NCBI GenBank assembly: GCA_028551475.1
Contig: CM052356.1
Span: forward strand, 19,185,884 to 19,249,883
Reading direction: 5' to 3'
Source of the DNA: Casuarina equisetifolia
Lineage: Eukaryota > Streptophyta > Magnoliopsida > Fagales > Casuarinaceae
DNA: 64,000 bases
Part shown: positions 59,607-64,000 of the stretch, in pieces
Numbering within the stretch: position 1 is the stretch's first letter
Layout: each line of letters opens with the position of its first letter
Position numbers and translations under genes: made by a program
The notes under the pieces: generated by a model
The model's database searches: none
Seen by the model: only the letters and a program-made list of their open reading frames with translations
Told to the model about the DNA's origin: nothing

Positions 59607-61775
59607 CACAGAACTCGTATGGTCATGTACATGGTGCATGGTGTTACAAAAAAGCATCTTATTTGCTCTTAAAGAATAAAAGAAGAAGAAAACTAAGGTT
59701 ATAAAGGAAAAGGGCTAAAATGGGCTAGTACATTTATAGGCCTAATTGCCCATTGGGCCTAGAATAACCTAAAATCATTTTTAGTATCCTCTCTCAAGTT
59801 AATGGTTAATATAAATTATGGACATCCAACTTGCTCATAGGAAAATGATATTGTTATATCCCTAAAGCCTTTGTTAACAAATTTTTAGGCTAATCTCATG
59901 TGGATATATGAGCAGTACATCTATAGGCCTAATTGCCTATTAGACCTAGAACAATCTAAAATCATTTTCAACATTCTCTTTTAAGTTGATGGTCAATACA
60001 AATTACAGACATCCAACTTGCTCATAAAAAAAATAATATTATTGTATCCCTAAAGACTTTGTTAACAAATTTGTAGCCTGATCTCATACCATGTGAGTGG
60101 TACATATAATTTGTGTAGCTATCTTCTTCCTGATGAAATAATATTCAATCTTAATATGCTTAGTTTTTTCATGTAGCACTAGATTAGCAACAATCATCAT
60201 GGCAAGCTTATTGTCACATAAAGGGTTACAGGTCTCATTAATGGGACCTACAAATCCTTGAAGATTTCAAGAAACTAAATTATCTCACACAACTTTGATG
60301 TCATAGCATGATACTTTAATTTTATAGAATATTGCAAGACTATATATTACTTTTTGCTCTTATAGGATATGAGTAAATCTCCAAACATACTATAAAAGCC
60401 ATTGGTTAAGTATCATCCTATAGGGCATCACAATAGGCATGTAGCTTAAGTCTATTTGTAACTTTCATCAATAAGTCTTGGCTAAGTGATCTTTTAGCAT
60501 ACTTGATGACTTGAAGAGCCACCTCGAGATGGGATTCTTTATGAGCATACATGAATTGGCTCAACAAAGGAACAATAAAACTAATCATAGTGAAGTCTAT
60601 AAATCTCCCAACTAGCCATTGGTAGCCTATAATATCCTTCAAGGGAGGATTTCCTTCTAGTTTTAGAATTCATCATAGTTTGTACTAGTAAATTTGACAT
60701 TCTGCTCATAGGACTATATTTGAATATTAACTTAAGCATATATTTTTATTGGTCCATTACTATCCCATGCTTGGAATGTATTATCTCAACTCTTAAAAAA
60801 TTCACAAGTCCAAGATTTTTCATTTGAATGTGGAATAAAATATTTCTTTAAACTTTTAATGCCCTTTTCATCATCCTTTGTAATAATCATATTATCAACA
60901 TAAATAAAGATAATAAAGAAACCCTTACATGTTTTTGTCAAAAGGGGCAAGTAATCATGTTGTGAAGAATGTAAGCCAACTCAAAGAAAGACATCAGTAA
61001 ACTTTTGGTACCATTATTTAGATACTTCTTTAAACTCATATAAGGATTTTTTCAACTTGTACACTTTGTTTTCCTATTACGCCAAAGGTCTTTTAAAAGG
61101 TACATGTAAATTTTTGTATCAAGGTCTCCTTGTAAGAAAGCATTGTGCATGTTCATTTGTTACATATCTTAGTGGTGAATTGGTTGCCAAGGTGGTGCAA
61201 TTTAAACTGTGACCAACTTTCCCTTAAGTGCAAAGACATCCTCATAATCAACTTCCTTTCATTAACTATAGCACTTAGCCTCTAGGTGGGCTTTGTAGCA
61301 ATCAATAGTTCCATTTACCTTATATTTGATCTTATATACCTATTTGCTTTTAATAACTTTCCTACCTATAGGCAAAGAAAACATTTCCCTTGTATTATTT
61401 AATTATAACATCACAACCTCCTTGATCATGACATTGATGAGCCTAGGATTGTTAGACTACCAAATGGCAAATACATACTCATTACCCATATTGGTTCTAA
61501 GATCCTACATGATAAATACTACTTATATGATGTGTTTTATGATATGATACCTTGTTAAGAAACAAGTTTTGCTAAAAAATGATGAAAAACAACTTTTATA
61601 GAACTTGTATGGCCTTATACATGGTGTGTGGTGTTACAAAAGAGCATTGTGTTTGCTTTTAAAGAATAGAAGAAAGAAACTAGGCTTATAAGACAAAGTG
61701 CTGAAATAGGCCAGTACATTTATGGGCCTAATTGCCTATAAAGCCTAAAACAACGCATAATCATTTTCAACATCC
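59607..61775 (-). mobile_element. Decayed Ty1/copia retrotransposon R7 between LTR-like repeats
   Basis: Direct repeats of about 180 bp at 59607-59790 and 61597-61775 share ATGGTGTTACAAAA, GTACATTTAT(A/G)GGCCTAATTGCC and ATAATCATTTT-type strings. Between them the minus strand encodes copia RT/RNase H remnants. The best is 60642-60418: YQWLVGRFIDFTMISFIVPL and LSQFMYAHKESHLEVALQVI, the same subfamily as R1. An internal tandem duplication of about 185 bp lies at 59732-59912 and 59918-60100. Frames are broken. Confidence 0.78.
59732..60100. repeat. Tandem duplication of about 185 bp in R7
   Basis: The two copies begin TACATTTATAGGCCTAATTG and TACATCTATAGGCCTAATTG. Both continue through CATCCAACTTGCTCATA and ATCCCTAAAG(C/A)CTTTGTTAAC. 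Divergence is moderate. Confidence 0.85.
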
Positions 61776-62108
61776 ACTATGATGAGCAAAGAGTTGCTAT
61801 GCATAATTCTCCAATAAGCTTTCCAATACCCCTATCATCCTTTTTGATCACTAACTCTTTTTTTTTTCTCAATTTGTCAAGAGTTCAAGATGATTATGAA
61901 TTTAGCAAAAATGATTAGACATCCAACAAGAATATTGACTAAACTTATTAAAGAAAGTATCACACCTATTAAGAACAATTTTCAAAATCAACTTAACCTA
62001 ATTTTTTTCCCTTTTTTCCTTTTATACATAGGGCAAGTCCTTCCTAAACCCAAAAACAAATTACAAAGGCAATAAAATATTATTATAGCCTTGAAGTCAT
62101 AACAAATA

Positions 62109-62355
62109 TGCTTCTTTTTCTTCTTAGACTTGTGATTTTCATTGTCTTTTCCTTTTAAAGTTTGCATTTAATCATATAAGTACCACAGAGAACCAAAACC
62201 ACTTCCAAAAGCAAGGCATTTAAAGCCTTGGCTACCATTCAATCTTTAGGAACTTCCCACTTCTTTACATAAAGTCTTAAGCAAAGCCAACACCATTTTA
62301 CCACAATATCCCTTGATGGGTTGCTTCCTTTTATTATAGGCAATCAAGCTATTGC
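62109..62355 (+). pseudogene. Cytochrome P450 exon-1 remnant 7 (B type)
   Basis: It starts ATGCTTCTTTTTCTTCTTAG and aligns with the start of P450-B and -C exon 1. A Leu-rich anchor with a stop after five codons is followed by the equivalent of [12 protein letters not shown] (about 62172-62205), [11 protein letters not shown] (with stops), and [19 protein letters not shown] (about 62281-62337). It ends near 62355. No later exons follow within the window. Confidence 0.85.
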
Positions 62356-62659
62356 AATATAAGAAATAGTGTTAACAAGGTGTTTGAAGGCTACCACATG
62401 GAGCCATCTTGGTAAGACTATATACGTAGGTAATGAGAAGTAAAGGTGCTCGCTTTCTCTTTTGTATTTCCCATAAAGAAGCCATTCTTATATGAAACCA
62501 AAGATGGGTAGAAGGTTGAACAATGAGATGATAGAAATCGTGAAAAGCTCAAGGAGAATCATCGACTCTTAAAGGTAGCAAGGTCATTATTATTAAGTAC
62601 TTTTGAATTATTACAAGTATGGATTTTGTTTAGTTTTTGTTTGTATGGGTTTGGGAATA
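62356..62659. other. Spacer between P450 remnant 7 and the LINE tail
   Basis: No supported feature. It could hold more diverged P450 exon 1/intron sequence, but I cannot align it. Confidence 0.35.
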
Positions 62660-64000
62660 GTTCTTTTTTTTTTGGACGAATATGTGAGTTTATTCATTAA
62701 ACAATAAAATAGTACAAAAACTTAGGGGTATGCCCCAGTATTGCAATTTGTTTAAGATAAAGTTAAGTTTGGAATCCTTCAGCTATGATGCAATAAAATA
62801 TTCATATAAGATAGTTTAATGTTCCTAAATAGATATGCTCTTTTATGTACTACTTTCATGATTTTAGCCAATAAAATTGATATTCCAATAGCTTTATTTT
62901 GGAATTATATACGATTTTGTTTATACAATATATAATACATGCAAGCTAAGAAATAAAGTTTAAGAAGCTTCATAACTAAATTTTTTCTCTTAGTTGCTTT
63001 AATCATCAATTATAGTTCAAAGTTCTAATTTTTGATATTCTTATGAATGTCTTGTTATGCACAAATTTTTTACCAAATTTGCCCAATCCAAGTGCACTAA
63101 AAAAAGTAATCTGACCTACTTTTAAATTGTGAACCATATAAATTACAATACATACAAATTGAAGGAAGCCATCAAGATATCACTTCTATTGTAAAAAGTT
63201 TTTTCTAACATATGAGACATCTGATAAAATTATGTTTGTTGATTCTACTTGACCATATCAAATCATGTGATCCATCCTCAATATTAACTTGGCACAATTC
63301 CTTATATGTCTCTTTATAATAATAAGAATGTTTGGATAGCATGGATTTAAGAATATGTTGTAACTTAAAAAGACCTCTTTAACTTCCTGTCATATTTCCT
63401 TTGATGTCAAGATGCATAAATGAAGTTATGCTACATTTAGTACTATAAATTTATCTACTTCATAAAGATAAGCTTGGATAATAGATGAGATTCCAAAGTG
63501 ATCTCTCCAATAAAACCTTATTCCATGTTTTAAGATCTAGTAATTTAAGTCCTCCTTCATTTTAAAGTGAACAAACAACCTACCAAGTAACCTTATGAGT
63601 TTTATGATATTCTAAATTACCTACTCATAGAAAGTGTTTAATCTTCTTCTTAATCTTATAAATAATTTTCTTTGGGAGAAGGACTATTTGCTTTCAAAAT
63701 GTGCAAATAGAAAAGAAAAGAAAAGAAAAACTAATTTTGCCAATTATAACCTTTCGGCATAACTTAAATGTCTCATTCCATATCCATCAATTCTTTTCTT
63801 GATTTTCTCTGTCAAAATTAAGAAAGTCTTTTCGAAGTAAAGGGAACACCAAGATACCTAACAAGAAGAGTTCCTTCAAAGAATGCAGTATAATCCAAAA
63901 TTATAAGCTTTTATTACTTAGTAAACCTTGAAAGAAAATATTTAACATTTGGTATGATTAAAATGTAAACCTTTGAGTGATGCAAAGTCCTTATGGCCCT
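62660..64000 (-). mobile_element. L1-type LINE, C-terminal part of ORF2 and 3' tail
   Basis: On the minus strand the right part encodes LRYLGVPFTSKRLSFLILTE (about 63864-63805) and then DGYGMRHLSYAERLQLAKL (about 63790-63734). Both are strings diagnostic of the region after the reverse transcriptase of plant L1 elements. Further left, LPDLKTWNKVLLERSLWNLI-like sequence (about 63545-63485) is the usual ORF2 C-terminal section. Frames are broken. A T-run at 62664-62674 is the poly(A) tail of a minus-strand element. It continues beyond the window. A second copy is at 45175-46110. Confidence 0.85.

Noticed and set aside
1..64000. CRISPR arrays, bacterial-type operons, rRNA or tRNA genes
   Set aside because: No regularly spaced short repeats, no Shine-Dalgarno-led gene strings and no cloverleaf-like tRNA sequence were recognised; the window is plant nuclear in character. 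TGGTATCA strings are retrotransposon primer-binding sites, not tRNA genes.

Overview
The window looks like nuclear DNA of a flowering plant. It is AT-rich, its genes are split by canonical GT-AG introns, and it is packed with plant-type Ty1/copia retrotransposons primed by initiator-tRNA-Met-like sites (TGGTATCA...). It also holds L1-type LINE remnants, a SINE, solo LTRs and a TRIM-like element. The species cannot be named from the sequence alone.

The host genes are few. At the left edge is the last exon of an INDETERMINATE DOMAIN (IDD) type C2H2 zinc-finger transcription factor. The rest of the window is one cluster of cytochrome P450 genes of the CYP72 clan, in which I count eleven P450-related loci. 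Three are intact four-exon genes: P450-A at 33870-36732 (+), P450-B at 40774-43252 (+) and P450-C at 54957-57497 (-). Exon sizes are 483/245/364/420 bp in A and B and 477/245/364/414 bp in C, and each gene keeps the membrane anchor, the I-helix, ExxR and the heme-Cys motifs. Eight are broken or partial copies: 4068-6324, 7413-7545, 9338-10240, 14812-18130, 39934-40255, 48101-48336, 53385-54543 and 62109-62355. Two sequence types are visible. The A type comprises A and the first large pseudogenes; the B type comprises B, C and the copies at 53.4 and 62.1 kb. The pseudogenes keep intron sequence, so they arose by DNA duplication and not by retroposition.

Layout: 1-0.8 kb IDD exon; 0.8-4 kb mostly featureless spacer; 4-10.4 kb two decayed A-type P450s plus a fragment; 11.5-13.8 kb decayed copia; 14.8-18.1 kb A-type pseudogene split by a copia fragment; 18.2-23.8 kb full-length but dead copia (R3); 24.2-33.5 kb a second full-length dead copia (R4) carrying three nested LTR insertions; 33.9-36.7 kb P450-A; 37-39.9 kb decayed copia with a 401-bp terminal-inverted-repeat insertion; 39.9-43.3 kb P450 fragment and P450-B; 44.4-47.1 kb copia on the minus strand split by an L1 tail; 48.1-49.7 kb P450 fragment and a long inverted repeat; 50.6-53.2 kb copia; 53.4-57.5 kb pseudogene facing P450-C; 58-62 kb tandem repeats and minus-strand copia; 62.1-64 kb P450 exon-1 fragment and an L1 ORF2 tail.

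The three P450s would be ER-membrane monooxygenases working with a P450 reductase. Their substrates cannot be read from the sequence; relatives in this clan act on brassinosteroids, cytokinins, gibberellins, fatty acids or terpenoids. I see no evidence of a wholly new kind of system. The points most worth following are the birth-and-death P450 array, its conserved and duplicated promoter blocks, a retrotransposon LTR lying against the P450-A promoter, and several clean nested insertions with target-site duplications.
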